From CAVYBY01 sp963766935 (GTDB lineage Bacteria; Actinomycetota; UBA4738; HRBIN12), in NCBI GenBank assembly GCA_963766935.1, contig CAVYBY010000003.1, positions 372,001 through 436,000 on the forward strand: 64,000 nucleotides of DNA, written 5' to 3'. The notes beneath the pieces were generated by a model, which had not been told where the DNA came from, did not search any database, and worked only from the letters and a program-made list of their open reading frames with translations. Below, piece after piece: positions 26,567 to 35,636 of the stretch; position 1 is the first letter of the stretch, and each line of letters starts with the position of its first letter. The position numbers were made by a program, and so were the translations under genes.

Positions 26567-27166
26567 ATGACGGAGGCCGAGGAAGAGGATCTCGCGCTCC
26601 ATCGCCGGCTGCTCGGGGGGGACGCGGCGGCGTTCGAGGAGCTCTACGGCCGGTACGCGGCGGTCGCCCATGGTCTCGCCCTGAGGGTCACCGGCCAGCG
26701 AATCCTGGCTCAGGACGTGGTGCACGACGCGTTCATGGCCCTGTGGCGGGCGCCCGAGGCCTACGACCCGGCCCGGGGCTCGTTCCGCACGTTCTTCCTG
26801 TCTCTGGTCCACCACCGGGCCGTCGACACGGTCCGGCGAGAGGAACGGCTCCGCCGGCGCCAGGACCGGGCGGCGAACCTCGAGCCGGTGGTGGGCGAAG
26901 ACGTAGGAGAGACGGTGACCGACCGAGCGTGGCTGGACCAGCGGCGACGAGAGGTCCGAGCCGCCCTCGATACTCTCCCTCCCGACCAGCGGCGAGCGAT
27001 CGAAATGGCGTACTTCGGCGGGATGACGCAGGTGCACATCGCCGAGGAGCTCGGCATCCCGGTCGGGACCGTGAAGACGAGGACGTTCGCCGCCATGGCA
27101 AAGCTCCGCCGGGCGCTCACGGAGGGCGCCCACATGGCCCCGAGCGACGCGAACCCGACGACATGA
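26567..27166 (+). CDS. ECF RNA polymerase sigma factor
   Basis: 199-residue sigma-70 family factor. Region 2 (about residues 25-95, with DVVHDAFMALWRAPEAYDP) recognises the -10 element and region 4 (about 128-185, LPPDQRRAIEMAYFGGMT with a helix-turn-helix ending GTVKTRTF) the -35. It overlaps the anti-sigma gene as ATGA (27163-27166), the usual coupling of the pair. Resembles the SigK/SigL branch by its RskA-like partner, but group assignment is not certain. ATG 26567, shortly downstream of GGGAGGATACGGGCTCG. Confidence 0.93.
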   Translation: MTEAEEEDLALHRRLLGGDAAAFEELYGRYAAVAHGLALRVTGQRILAQDVVHDAFMALWRAPEAYDPARGSFRTFFLSLVHHRAVDTVRREERLRRRQDRAANLEPVVGEDVGETVTDRAWLDQRRREVRAALDTLPPDQRRAIEMAYFGGMTQVHIAEELGIPVGTVKTRTFAAMAKLRRALTEGAHMAPSDANPTT

Positions 27167-27879
27167 CAGGAGACGTGACCCCGCAGATGACGCCCGAAGA
27201 GCACGAGGCGGCCGAGGAGCTGTTGGCGGGCTACGCGCTCGGGTCCCTTTCGGGCACCGACGCCGCGGCCGTCGACCACCTGCTGCTCGAGCATGTGCCG
27301 GCCTGCGCTCGCTGCCGGCAGACGCTCGACGCCTTCACGGTCGTCTCGGCCGACCTGGGTCTCGTCCCGGCCCCCGTCGAGCCGCCGGACACGCTGCTGC
27401 CCGCCCTCCGCCGCGAGCTGGAGCCGCCGCACCGCCGCAGGACCGCCGGCCTCGTCGCCGTCGCCGCCAGCGTGGTCGCGGTCGTCGGGCTGGCCGGGCT
27501 CGGCATCCAGGGGACGCGGATGAGCAACCAGCGGGCGAGGAACTCCACGATCGCGGCCGCGCTCGACGTGGCGCGCCAGCCCGACGCCAATCTCGTCTCG
27601 GTCGGACCTGCGAGCGAGATCTCGAAGCCCGGCTCCGACACGATCTACATCTACGGCCGGAGCGTCCCTCAGCCGCACCCGGGGAACGTCTACCGCGTCT
27701 ACCTGGTCGCCGACGGGCAACCCACCTACGCCGGCGAGTTCGTCCCGGAGGGCGGCGAGGTGATCCTGGAGATCCGGTTCCCCGCCGATACGTTCGACGA
27801 CATCTGGATCACCGAGGAGCTCGAAGGGACGCAGGTCCAGCCGTCGGCCGGCGAAGCTCTCTGGCGCGCGGCCGCCTAG
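27163..27879 (+). CDS. RskA-like zinc anti-sigma factor
   Basis: 238 residues. The cytoplasmic N-terminus holds a zinc-binding anti-sigma motif, H-x3-C-x2-C (EHVPACARC, about residues 44-52), one transmembrane helix follows (about 102-120, GLVAVAASVVAVVGLAGLG), and the C-terminal RskA-type extracytoplasmic domain ends the protein. It should hold the sigma factor at the membrane until proteolysis releases it. Translationally coupled to the sigma gene. Confidence 0.9.
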   Translation: MTGDVTPQMTPEEHEAAEELLAGYALGSLSGTDAAAVDHLLLEHVPACARCRQTLDAFTVVSADLGLVPAPVEPPDTLLPALRRELEPPHRRRTAGLVAVAASVVAVVGLAGLGIQGTRMSNQRARNSTIAAALDVARQPDANLVSVGPASEISKPGSDTIYIYGRSVPQPHPGNVYRVYLVADGQPTYAGEFVPEGGEVILEIRFPADTFDDIWITEELEGTQVQPSAGEALWRAAA

Positions 27880-27889
27880 CGGCTGCCGG

Positions 27890-28567
27890 TCAGGCCGCGA
27901 CCGGCCGCGAGGCCCGCAAGAACCCGGCGAACATCACCGCGATCCCCGCGAGGAGTCCCGCGGAGAACACGGGCACGACGTCATAGCCGGCGCCGATCCC
28001 GGAACCGACCGCGACGATCGTGGCGCCGACGGCAATGAGCAGCGTGCCGGCCAGGCGGTTGCCCGACTCGGGGCGCCCCCGCATCTGCCAGACCGACCAC
28101 AGGCATGCGCCGATGAGGAACACGAAGGCCGGATAGGCGAAGTACTGGGCAAGCCGGTACGGGACGGTGCCGTCGCCGAATACCTTGCGGCCGAGCGGGA
28201 GATCGGGGGCGAGCGCGGCGGTGTGCATCGCGGCCCCGCCGACACTCGCGATCGTGAACGCCGTCAGGAACAGCAGCACGACGAAGACGGCGTCGCCCAC
28301 CGCGCGGCGCCGCACGAGCAGGTAGACCTCGCCGAGAAACAGATACGGCACGTTGAGCACCGCGCCGAAGGTCCAGTAGACGCGGTACTCGCCCGTGGTC
28401 CAGCCCCGGAGCACGCCCAGGAACATCGCGAACGACGCCGCCGCGTACATGAGGAGCGCCACCGTCCACACCAGCTGGAACGGACGCCGCTTCGCAATGA
28501 ACTGGCGCCCCAGCAGGGCGGCGAAGACGGCGGCGACCAGGGCTGCGGCGAGCGGAAAGACCCACAT
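27890..28567 (-). CDS. seven-helix integral membrane protein, function unknown
   Basis: 225 residues, almost wholly hydrophobic, with seven predicted helices separated by short loops (first MWVFPLAAALVAAV, last AGLLAGIAVMFAGFL). I do not recognise a family with confidence. ATG 28567 is used; the frame continues upstream to 29338 only as a shadow of the isomerase gene on the other strand. Convergent with the anti-sigma gene 11 bp away. Confidence 0.7.
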   Translation of the reverse strand: MWVFPLAAALVAAVFAALLGRQFIAKRRPFQLVWTVALLMYAAASFAMFLGVLRGWTTGEYRVYWTFGAVLNVPYLFLGEVYLLVRRRAVGDAVFVVLLFLTAFTIASVGGAAMHTAALAPDLPLGRKVFGDGTVPYRLAQYFAYPAFVFLIGACLWSVWQMRGRPESGNRLAGTLLIAVGATIVAVGSGIGAGYDVVPVFSAGLLAGIAVMFAGFLRASRPVAA

Positions 28568-28621
28568 GACGGCGCACAGCATACGGGGCCGGGATCGGGT
28601 CCCCGCCACTACGATGGGGGC

Positions 28622-29407
28622 GTGCCGTTTCCCCGCATCCTCTTTTCCTCGGCCGCGTTCTTCGGCCGTCCCCTGGCCGAGACGATGAGCCTCGTGGCCG
28701 AGACCGGGTACGCCGGGGTCGAGGTGATGGTGACCAAGGACCCCGAGAGTCAGGACCCGGATCGGATCCGGCAGCTGGCCGACGAGCACGGGCTCGAGAT
28801 CGGGGCGTTGCACGCGCCGTGCCTGCTGATCACGAGGCGTGTCTGGGGAACGGATCCCGTCCGAAAGCTCCACCGCGCGGTGCAGGTGGCGGCGCGCGCC
28901 GGCATCCCGCTCGTGGTCACCCACCCCCCGTACCGGTGGCAGCGGACCTACCGGGCCCGGCTCGCGGAGCGGCTCGACGAGGTCGGCGGCGACGTCACGA
29001 TCGCGATCGAGACGATGTTTCCGCTGGGAATGGGCGGCCGCGGGTTCATGGTGCACGCGGATCAGGAGCTCGACGGGCCCGCCACGTGGCCGGTGGTGCT
29101 CGACACGAGCCACGTGGCGGTCTCGGGCGACGATCTGCTGGACGTCACACGCCGCCTGGGACCCCGGCTTCGCCACGTGCACCTGTCGGACAACGCCGGC
29201 AAGGGGTGGGACTCGCACCTGCCGCCCGGCGAGGGCGTGCTTCCGATCGACGCGTTTCTCGACGGGCTGGCCGGGGACGGCTTTGCGGGCGACGTGACGA
29301 TCGAAGTGGATCTGCGGCGCTACGTCGCCGACGAACAACGTCTCCGCGAGGTGATGGTGCAGATGCGCGAGCGCTGCGACGCGCGGCTTCGGCCGCGGAC
29401 CGGATAG
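28622..29407 (+). CDS. sugar phosphate isomerase/epimerase-like TIM barrel protein
   Basis: 261-residue protein of the xylose isomerase-like/AP endonuclease 2 superfamily. LFSSAAFFGRPLAE, GYAGVEVMVTKDP, the metal-site regions AIETMFP, LDTSHV and the HVHLSD segment, and TIEVDL near the end outline the barrel. Substrate unknown. GTG start at 28622. Divergent from the seven-helix protein. Confidence 0.82.
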   Translation: MPFPRILFSSAAFFGRPLAETMSLVAETGYAGVEVMVTKDPESQDPDRIRQLADEHGLEIGALHAPCLLITRRVWGTDPVRKLHRAVQVAARAGIPLVVTHPPYRWQRTYRARLAERLDEVGGDVTIAIETMFPLGMGGRGFMVHADQELDGPATWPVVLDTSHVAVSGDDLLDVTRRLGPRLRHVHLSDNAGKGWDSHLPPGEGVLPIDAFLDGLAGDGFAGDVTIEVDLRRYVADEQRLREVMVQMRERCDARLRPRTG

Positions 29408-29409
29408 CC

Positions 29410-29568
29410 GTGCGTCGCCCGACCCTCATCGTCATCATCGTGCTCTTCGCCGTGATCACGATCGCCGCGATCGCCCAGATCGTGATCGCGTCCGGGGACC
29501 AGAACCCGCTCCCCGGGCCTTCGAGCCCGGGCCAGTTCCCCTCGCTGCCGGCGTCGGCCTCGCCGTAG
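29410..29568 (+). CDS. small single-helix membrane protein
   Basis: 52 residues from a GTG 2 bp after the isomerase stop. An N-terminal helix (about residues 5-27, TLIVIIVLFAVITIAAIAQI) is followed by a Pro/Ser-rich tail. Supported by frame, spacing and composition only; no homologue recognised. Confidence 0.55.
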   Translation: MRRPTLIVIIVLFAVITIAAIAQIVIASGDQNPLPGPSSPGQFPSLPASASP

Positions 29569-29574
29569 CGGCCT

Positions 29575-30363
29575 TCAGCCGAGCACGACGGCGGTTCCCT
29601 CGGCCGCGCCGAACTCGGCGGCCGCGCTCCCCTGGTTGACCACGATCGCGAGGAACCCCTGGGCGTCGACGAGCACCCCCGCCGTCTCGGCCGGGAGCTC
29701 GGCGAACGCGGCCACGCGCGGCAACGCTCGGCCTTCGACGACGAGCACGTCGCCCGTGAGCCCGGCCGTTCGGAGGTCGCCCTGCGAGACGTTCAGCTGG
29801 ACGTTGCCGAAGCGGTCGACGCCGGTCACCGTGGCGACGATCTGGCCGCCTCCGAATGCCGGCCCCGGCAGCGACAGCGCCGCGAGCGAGCCCGGCTCGA
29901 CCGCGCGGCCGAGCGATTCGATCGACGCCCCCGCCGCCAGATGCGCCGCGGCGGGTGCGAACACGTCGCGGCCGTGAAACGTGGAGGAGACCGGTCGCAG
30001 GACCACGCCGACACCGGTGATCTCCACCGCCGCCTCGGCGCCGCCCAGCTCGTCCCAGGCGAGGGAGAGCAATCCGTTGTCGGGTCCGACCAGGGCCGCC
30101 CCGGTTCCGGTCCGCACCGCCACGGCGCGCCGGTCCGACCCGACGCCGGGGTCGACGACGGCCAGGAAGACGGCATCGGGCGGCGCATAGGCGACGCAAC
30201 GCGCCAGGGTGAGGGCGCCGTGCACGACGTTCTGCGGTGGGATCCCGTGGGTCAGGTCGATCACGTGGGACTCGGGCGCGATCGTGGCGATCACCCCGTG
30301 ACACACGCCCACGAACTCGTCGAGCAGACCGAAATCCGAGCAGAAGACCACGGGGCGGCTCAC
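29575..30363 (-). CDS. SAM hydrolase / SAM hydroxide adenosyltransferase (DUF62)
   Basis: 262-residue enzyme of the fluorinase-related DUF62 family that cleaves S-adenosylmethionine to adenosine and methionine. Motifs: FCSDFGLLDEFVG at the start, VDPGVGSDRRAVAV, GPDNGLL, and the DRFGNVQLN loop. GTG at 30363 overlaps the stop of the upstream hydrolase gene (GTGA). The physiological role of the family is unclear; the link to the lipoprotein hydrolase is positional. Confidence 0.88.
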   Translation of the reverse strand: MSRPVVFCSDFGLLDEFVGVCHGVIATIAPESHVIDLTHGIPPQNVVHGALTLARCVAYAPPDAVFLAVVDPGVGSDRRAVAVRTGTGAALVGPDNGLLSLAWDELGGAEAAVEITGVGVVLRPVSSTFHGRDVFAPAAAHLAAGASIESLGRAVEPGSLAALSLPGPAFGGGQIVATVTGVDRFGNVQLNVSQGDLRTAGLTGDVLVVEGRALPRVAAFAELPAETAGVLVDAQGFLAIVVNQGSAAAEFGAAEGTAVVLG

Positions 30364-31133
30364 GACCCGCCACCCGAGAGGTCTCCGCCCGAGACCGGAG
30401 CGAACTGGGCCAGATAGCCGACGATCAGGTGGCGCGCCTGCTCGCCCTGGTTGCCGGAGAGGATGTCCGTCCCGTGATCGTCGGTCGTGAGGATCTCCAC
30501 CCGCTTGGGCTGGATGCTCGTTTCGTACAGATGGGTCGCATCGGCGGCCGCGGAGACGTCGCCGCTGCCCGCGATGTAGAGCTTTCCCTCGGTCCCGGTC
30601 GCCAGCGCGCCCGACGGGGCGGTGAGCCCCTCGATCGAAATCGGCGCCGAGAGCGTGATCACCGCTCGCACGTCCTGGGGATCGTCGCTCGCCGCGATCA
30701 ACGAGGCGGTGCCGCCCATGCTGGCGCCGACGAGGGCGACGTCGCGAACGTTGCCCGTGCCGCGCAGGAACGCGATCGCCCCCAGCACGTCCTGCCAGAT
30801 GGCCGGAATGTTCTTCGTCCCTTGCGAGCATCCGGCGTCACCGCCGGGGCAGTACCCGCGAAAGTCGTAGGTGAGCACCCGGTACCCGTCGTCGGCGAGC
30901 GCCGACGCGAAGTCGTACCAGGAGGACTGGTCCGCGGGGAGCATGTGCGACAGCACAACCCCGACCCGGGCGTCGTCGGGTCCGAACAGACGCCCCGCGA
31001 GCATGATGCCGTCGTCGGAGCGGAAGGAGACCGCCTCGGAGGAACGCAGCGCCGCTTCGCGGATCTTCGCGCCTTGGTTGCATCCCGCCAACACGAACAG
31101 GATCGCAACCAACGCCGCTGCGCGCGGCCGCAC
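30360..31133 (-). CDS. alpha/beta hydrolase lipoprotein
   Basis: 257 residues. Signal peptide with lipobox LAGC (about residues 15-18), so probably exported and lipid-anchored. Hydrolase fold with nucleophile elbow GASMGG, an oxyanion region (LSHMLPAD), and a histidine in TDDHGTD. Two cysteines in the CPGGDAGC loop may form a disulfide. Substrate unknown. GTG start at 31133. Confidence 0.8.
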   Translation of the reverse strand: MRPRAAALVAILFVLAGCNQGAKIREAALRSSEAVSFRSDDGIMLAGRLFGPDDARVGVVLSHMLPADQSSWYDFASALADDGYRVLTYDFRGYCPGGDAGCSQGTKNIPAIWQDVLGAIAFLRGTGNVRDVALVGASMGGTASLIAASDDPQDVRAVITLSAPISIEGLTAPSGALATGTEGKLYIAGSGDVSAAADATHLYETSIQPKRVEILTTDDHGTDILSGNQGEQARHLIVGYLAQFAPVSGGDLSGGGS

Positions 31134-31138
31134 GCGAC

Positions 31139-31240
31139 CTACTTGCCCAGCTTCATTCGCTGGTGACGCGTGCGCTTCAGAAGCTTCTTGTGCTTCTTCT
31201 TGCGCATCTTCTTCCGGCGCTTCTTGATCAGCGACGGCAA
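31139..31240 (-). CDS. bS22-like micro ribosomal protein (AURKAIP1/COX24 domain)
   Basis: 33 residues, extremely basic: starts LPSLIKKRRKKMRKKK and ends HQRMKLGK. It closely matches the actinobacterial bS22 protein seen on mycobacterial 30S subunits. The start is a TTG at 31240 with GAGGAAGGG about 10 bases upstream; the frame continues upstream only by chance. Too short to be found by length filters. Confidence 0.85.
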   Translation of the reverse strand: MPSLIKKRRKKMRKKKHKKLLKRTRHQRMKLGK

Positions 31241-31256
31241 ACGGCCACGCCCTTCC

Positions 31257-32144
31257 TCACTCGGTTCCGAAGAGATTCCGGAGGTCGAGCCGCTTGGCCC
31301 GGAAGCCCTCCAGACGAACGGATCCAAGTCTAAGCGCTCGGGGCGGCTCTGCCACCGGGGAGATCAGCCGCAGGCCGCCGTCCTCGGGCACATGCTCGAG
31401 ATACCCGATTCCGGTGTGTCCGCCCGCCCCGTCGGACAGACCCACGAGCAGCCGGTCGAGCTGGGTGAGGTCGAACATCGGCGGAAGCGTCGGCATGAAG
31501 ACGGTCGGCCGCACGCGGAACCGGTGCAGGTCGGCCTCGAAGTACCGGCGCATCGAGTTCTCGCGTTGCTGGATGCGCTCCTCCACGCTCCGCCCGGCCA
31601 CCGCCGGGTGGATCGGCAACGAGGCCGTGGCGATCCCGAAGAACCGATCGATGATCCCGATGAGCGGGTCCAGCTCCTCGCCGCGCTGGAGGCCGACGAC
31701 GAGGTCGGGCTGCAGCACGTCGACGGTGTAGTACGTGACCACTTGGGCGCGGATCCCGGACACCTCGCCGCCGGTGTCGACCACGATGAGGTCCGCGCCG
31801 TCGGTCCGAGCGCGATCCAGCAGCCGGCCCAGCCCGCCGACGAGCGGCAGGAGATGCTCCTCCGAAGTGATCGAGCCGACAAAGCTCAAGAGATCGGCCC
31901 GCGCGATGCGATCGAGCGTGAGGTCGTCGGGGTCGCGCACCCGCTTCAGACCGACCGTGGCCGGCGGACCCACCGTCTTTTGACCGACGTCGGCGTCCAG
32001 GTACGCGACGGATCTTCCGAGCCGGAGCGCGAACGCCGCGGTGGCACGGGCGAGGGTGCTCTTGCCCGCGTCGATGCCGCCGAGGAAGAGCACGGTATGG
32101 CCTTCTCGCGCGGCACGGCCCACGAGCCGCTCGTGCTCGTCCAC
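31257..32144 (-). CDS. Clp1-like P-loop protein
   Basis: About 295 residues. Walker A motif FLGGIDAGKSTLA near residue 20, YLDADVGQ shortly after, and LIVVDTGG as Walker B-like. This matches the Clp1/Grc3 polynucleotide-kinase-type P-loop family found in some bacteria and archaea. The C-terminal part (about 200-295) is typical in length for the family. GTG at 32144 is chosen because it sits just before the conserved domain; longer starts up to 32291 are possible. Function in bacteria is uncertain. Adjacent to the bS22-like gene. Confidence 0.72.
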   Translation of the reverse strand: MDEHERLVGRAAREGHTVLFLGGIDAGKSTLARATAAFALRLGRSVAYLDADVGQKTVGPPATVGLKRVRDPDDLTLDRIARADLLSFVGSITSEEHLLPLVGGLGRLLDRARTDGADLIVVDTGGEVSGIRAQVVTYYTVDVLQPDLVVGLQRGEELDPLIGIIDRFFGIATASLPIHPAVAGRSVEERIQQRENSMRRYFEADLHRFRVRPTVFMPTLPPMFDLTQLDRLLVGLSDGAGGHTGIGYLEHVPEDGGLRLISPVAEPPRALRLGSVRLEGFRAKRLDLRNLFGTE

Positions 32145-32444
32145 TGCCTCACGCCCTCTCCGCTCATGGCGGAGGCCGGCGGTGTTGACCGGGCGGCATC
32201 GGCCCCCCGGCTCCCGTGTGCGCGTCCGGTCAGATCGGGACGGTCGTCTCCTCCACGGCACAGGCCGAACCGGCCGCACCAGGTCTCGCACGCTCGTCGA
32301 TCAACTCAGGTCACTCATATCCCGGGCGGAAGCACGCGCCCCCGCCCCATCGGGTTCACCAGCCGGGCCTCACGCAGCAAGCCACGTGGGCGGATCGTAG
32401 GAGGTCGGTCGCGCGCGCGTCCAACGCGAAGCCGTCGTCGCAGG
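32145..32444. other. 300-bp intergenic stretch without a recognisable gene
   Basis: Between the Clp1-like gene and the phosphatase-like gene. Open frames here are short, Arg/Pro-rich and lack family features. I found no tRNA arm pattern, palindrome or repeat of note. It probably contains the promoter of the Clp1-like gene. Confidence 0.5.
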
Positions 32445-33260
32445 TCACGACCGCTCCTTGCTGAAGGCGGCGGCGGCGGCCCGGAACACCGGCCAGTACG
32501 CCTCCGGCGCGACGTGGTCGTCGACGCACAGGACGACGTCGATCCGGCCCTTGGCCTGGGCGACGAGCAGCGCGGGGTCGTTGACGTCGGCCACGGCGAT
32601 CGTGGGGATCCCGCGCTCGATGGCGGCCCCGGCGAACCCGTGGTCGGCGACCACCAGATCCGGGAGCCGCGACGCGGCGGACAGCATGCGCTGCATCGCC
32701 TCGGGGCTGTGCGAGTGACGGGGGTCGCGGCCGTCGGTGATCGCGCCGACGTCGCCCCGGTACGCCACGGTCCAGTCATGGGACCGATCCGGCTCGCGCC
32801 ACCGGATGCCGTCGCCGGGCCGGATCGTCGAGGCCCCTTCGGCGACGGCGAGATCGGCGAGCGCCTGATACAGAAGATCGAGCGTGTCGGGGTGCCCGGT
32901 GGCGAAGAGCATCGCCGCGCCGGCGGCGGCCGCCCGCGCCAGCTGCTCCCCCGCCGCCCCGGCGGCCTCCAGGACGGCGTCGGGCGAGATCCAGATGTCG
33001 GGGCCGTCCAACGGACCGCCCGCCGCCTCGGCCACGAGCGAGAGGACGCCGTCCAGATCGAACCCGGCCGCGAGACCCGTCAGACCGAAGGTCTTGTCCG
33101 CGTCGCCCTCGAGCAGCAGTCCGGCGTTCGTCCGGGCATTCTGGAGCGAGTGCGCCGCCACGCCGGCCACCTTGCCGGCGAGGAGTCCGTCGCGAAGCGA
33201 CTCCCGCGTCGAGGGCCCGGGCCGCCATCGGTCGTCGTTGTGCGAGCCCGGAGCTTCCAC
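32445..33260 (-). CDS. actinobacterial phosphatase-like conserved protein
   Basis: 271 residues. LFATGHPDTLDLLY in the middle and PDLVVADHGFAGAAIERGIPT near the end are hallmarks of a family annotated as phosphatase in many actinobacteria; no biochemical proof is known to me. The histidines and aspartates in these motifs could bind metal. GTG start at 33260. Divergent from clpS. Confidence 0.7.
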   Translation of the reverse strand: MEAPGSHNDDRWRPGPSTRESLRDGLLAGKVAGVAAHSLQNARTNAGLLLEGDADKTFGLTGLAAGFDLDGVLSLVAEAAGGPLDGPDIWISPDAVLEAAGAAGEQLARAAAAGAAMLFATGHPDTLDLLYQALADLAVAEGASTIRPGDGIRWREPDRSHDWTVAYRGDVGAITDGRDPRHSHSPEAMQRMLSAASRLPDLVVADHGFAGAAIERGIPTIAVADVNDPALLVAQAKGRIDVVLCVDDHVAPEAYWPVFRAAAAAFSKERS

Positions 33261-33413
33261 GCGGTCATCGTACGGGCCCGCCTCCGGGACGGCCCGACGC
33301 GGTACCGTTGCCCCGAAGTTCAGCCCCTCCCAAGGGGGAGACGAGCCGGCAGCCCAAGGAGGCGGCCCAAAGGAGGCACAACGGACCGGTTCGCGATCCT
33401 CGGACGCGTCGCC

Positions 33414-33707
33414 GTGGGCTCTGCCACGCCGGTCGAGGTCACCCGCCCGGATGTGACGGAGGTTGCCGATGTCGACGTGCCGTGGGTGGTCATCGTCTGG
33501 AACGACCCGATCAACCTGATGTCATACGTGACCTGGGTGTTCCAGAAACTCTTCGGGTACTCGAGGGCGAAGGCGCAACGCCTGATGATGGACGTCCACA
33601 CGAAGGGCCGGGCGGTCGTGTCGAGCGGCTCGCGCGAATCCTGCGAGATCGACGTCGCAAAGCTCCACGCGCACGGGCTCTGGGCGACGATGCAGAAGGA
33701 CCGTTAG
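33414..33707 (+). CDS. clpS: ATP-dependent Clp protease adaptor ClpS
   Basis: 97-residue adaptor that delivers N-degron substrates to the ClpCP/ClpAP protease. The family core, VIVWNDPINLMSYVTWVF, KAQRLMMDVHTKGRA and LHAHGLWATM, is intact. GTG 33414 gives the same N-terminal length as the mycobacterial protein. A stronger ribosome site (AAAGGAGG, 33370-33377) precedes an in-frame ACG at 33381, which could be the real start if ACG is used or is a miscalled ATG. Followed without gap by a DUF2017 gene, the usual actinobacterial pair. Confidence 0.92.
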   Translation: MGSATPVEVTRPDVTEVADVDVPWVVIVWNDPINLMSYVTWVFQKLFGYSRAKAQRLMMDVHTKGRAVVSSGSRESCEIDVAKLHAHGLWATMQKDR

Positions 33708-34178
33708 ATGCCACGGCCCATTCGTCGCCGCGGTCGCCGGTACCAGCTGCGTCTTTCCGAGGACGAGCGCAGCTCGGTCCGGCAGATGGCGGGCGAGCTG
33801 CGAGGGCTGCTGGCGCACTCGGATCCGTCGAGGGACGCCGGCGTCGGCCGGCTGTTCCCACCCGCCTACCCGGACGATCCGCTCGAGAACCTCGAGTACG
33901 AGCGCGCGGCCGCCTCGGAGCTGCTCGGCGGCCGGCTCGAAGCCATCGACATCCTCGAGCGCACCGCAGGCGAAACGTCGCTCGACGAGGACGAGCTGCT
34001 GGCGTGGCTGGGCGTCGCGAACGACCTCCGCCTGGTCCTGGGCACGCGTCTCGGTGTCACCGAGGAGATGACCGAGTCCGACGTCGGGACCGACGACGAC
34101 CGGCGGGGTTCGTTCGCCACCTACCAGTGGCTGACCTGGCTGGTCGACGGGATCGTCCAGGAGCTCGGCGAACCCTGA
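33708..34178 (+). CDS. DUF2017 family protein
   Basis: 156 residues; the family is nearly always next to clpS in actinobacteria. Recognisable by the N-terminal LRLSEDERSSVRQMAGELRGL, the PPAYPDDPLENLEYERA block and the C-terminal YQWLTWLVDGIVQEL. Function unknown. ATG directly follows the clpS stop, so the two are cotranslated. Convergent with pyk. Confidence 0.85.
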   Translation: MPRPIRRRGRRYQLRLSEDERSSVRQMAGELRGLLAHSDPSRDAGVGRLFPPAYPDDPLENLEYERAAASELLGGRLEAIDILERTAGETSLDEDELLAWLGVANDLRLVLGTRLGVTEEMTESDVGTDDDRRGSFATYQWLTWLVDGIVQELGEP

Positions 34179-34208
34179 GCCGCGGCCGGTTCCGAAGCCC
34201 GTCCCGCG

Positions 34209-35636
34209 TCAGAGGATGGGCGAGCCCAGCACGTGCACCTTGAGCATGTTGGTGGTCGTGCGTCCGGCGGGCGAGGCCGCGGCCATGACGACCGTGTTGC
34301 CGGGCTCGGCGAGGCCACGGTCGAGCAGGCCCTCGTCCATGAGCCGGATCATCTCGTCGGTGTCCGACGGGATGCGCGCGGGCAGGCACGTCACACCCCA
34401 GAGCAGGGCGTTCGCCCGCCGGACCGTCGGGTCGGGAATGAACGCGTAGATGGGCGCGTCGGGGCGTTCGGCCGACAGGAGCCTCGCCGTCCTGCCCGTC
34501 TCGGTGTAGCAGGTGATCCCCAGCACGCCTCGGTCCTCGCGGACGATGGATGCGGCGGCGTGCGCGACCGCCGCGGCCTCACCCGTGTGCGCGCAGGGCG
34601 CCGCACCGACGCGGTCGCCCCTCCCCTCGGCTTCGATCACCCGGGCGATCCGCACGGCCGTCGACGCGGCCTCGAACGGAAACTGCCCGATCGCCGTCTC
34701 GCCCGAGAGCATGATCGCGTCGGCGCCGTCGAGCACCGCGTTGGCCACATCGCTGACCTCCGCTCTCGTGGGTCTGGACGCGCGGATCATGGATTCGAGC
34801 ATCTGGGTGGCGACGACCGCGGGCCGGCCGGCTTCTCTCGCGGCGCGAAGGAGCCGTTTCTGCAGGATCGGGATCTGCTCCATCGGGAGCTCGACGCCCA
34901 GGTCGCCGCGCGCCACCATCAGGGCGTCGGCTTCGCGCAGGATCGCCTCGATCCCTTCCACGGCCGGGCGCGTCTCGATCTTGGCCACGATCGGCACGGC
35001 CCGGTCGCCCATCGCCGACCGGAGCTCGGCGACGTCGGCCGCCTCGCGCACGAACGACTGCGCGACGAGGTCCACGCCGGCGTCGAGCATCGCCGCCAGG
35101 AGCGACCGGTCGCGCTCCGTGACGGGGGGCAGGCCCAGCCGTTCCGCGGGGACGTTCACGCCCTGCTGCGACCGGACGGTCCCGCCACGGACGCACTCGG
35201 TCGTCACCACGTCGTGGCCGAGATCCGTCACCACCAGCTCGATCGCCCCGTCGGCCAGCAGCACGCGATCGCCACGGCGCAGGTCGCCGGCGAGGCGCGG
35301 GTAGGTCGTCGGCGCACTCGCCGCGTCGCCCGGACCGTCCGGCCGCAGCCGGAACACCGCGCCGGGGCGGATGGTGAGCGGGTCCGGGTCGACCTGTCCG
35401 AGCCGGACCTTCGGGCCGGGGAGGTCGGCCAGCACGGCAAGGCTGCGGCCGGTCTCGGCTTCCACGTCGCGCACCAGCTCGATCGCGCGCAGGTGCGCCT
35501 CGATCGTGGCGTGGGACAGGTTCAGCCGGAAGGCGGCCGTGCCGGCCTGCACCAGCCCGCGCACGAGCTTGGGAGTCGAGCTGGCCGGGCCGAGCGTGCA
35601 GACGAGCTTTGTCGCGGCCTCCGGGGCGGTCTTCAT
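34209..35636 (-). CDS. pyk: pyruvate kinase
   Basis: 475 residues, full length. Final step of glycolysis, phosphoenolpyruvate plus ADP to pyruvate plus ATP. Conserved KLVCTLGPASSTP at the N-terminus, the metal/substrate block VAKIETRPAVEGIEAILREAD with VARGDLGVELP, ATQMLESMI, and the C-terminal allosteric domain are present. ATG at 35636 overlaps the deacetylase stop (ATGA), placing it at the end of a long catabolic operon. Confidence 0.96.
   Translation of the reverse strand: MKTAPEAATKLVCTLGPASSTPKLVRGLVQAGTAAFRLNLSHATIEAHLRAIELVRDVEAETGRSLAVLADLPGPKVRLGQVDPDPLTIRPGAVFRLRPDGPGDAASAPTTYPRLAGDLRRGDRVLLADGAIELVVTDLGHDVVTTECVRGGTVRSQQGVNVPAERLGLPPVTERDRSLLAAMLDAGVDLVAQSFVREAADVAELRSAMGDRAVPIVAKIETRPAVEGIEAILREADALMVARGDLGVELPMEQIPILQKRLLRAAREAGRPAVVATQMLESMIRASRPTRAEVSDVANAVLDGADAIMLSGETAIGQFPFEAASTAVRIARVIEAEGRGDRVGAAPCAHTGEAAAVAHAAASIVREDRGVLGITCYTETGRTARLLSAERPDAPIYAFIPDPTVRRANALLWGVTCLPARIPSDTDEMIRLMDEGLLDRGLAEPGNTVVMAAASPAGRTTTNMLKVHVLGSPIL

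Noticed and set aside
34179..34208. Terminator between DUF2017 gene and pyk
   Set aside because: Short GC-rich segment without a clear stem long enough to call.
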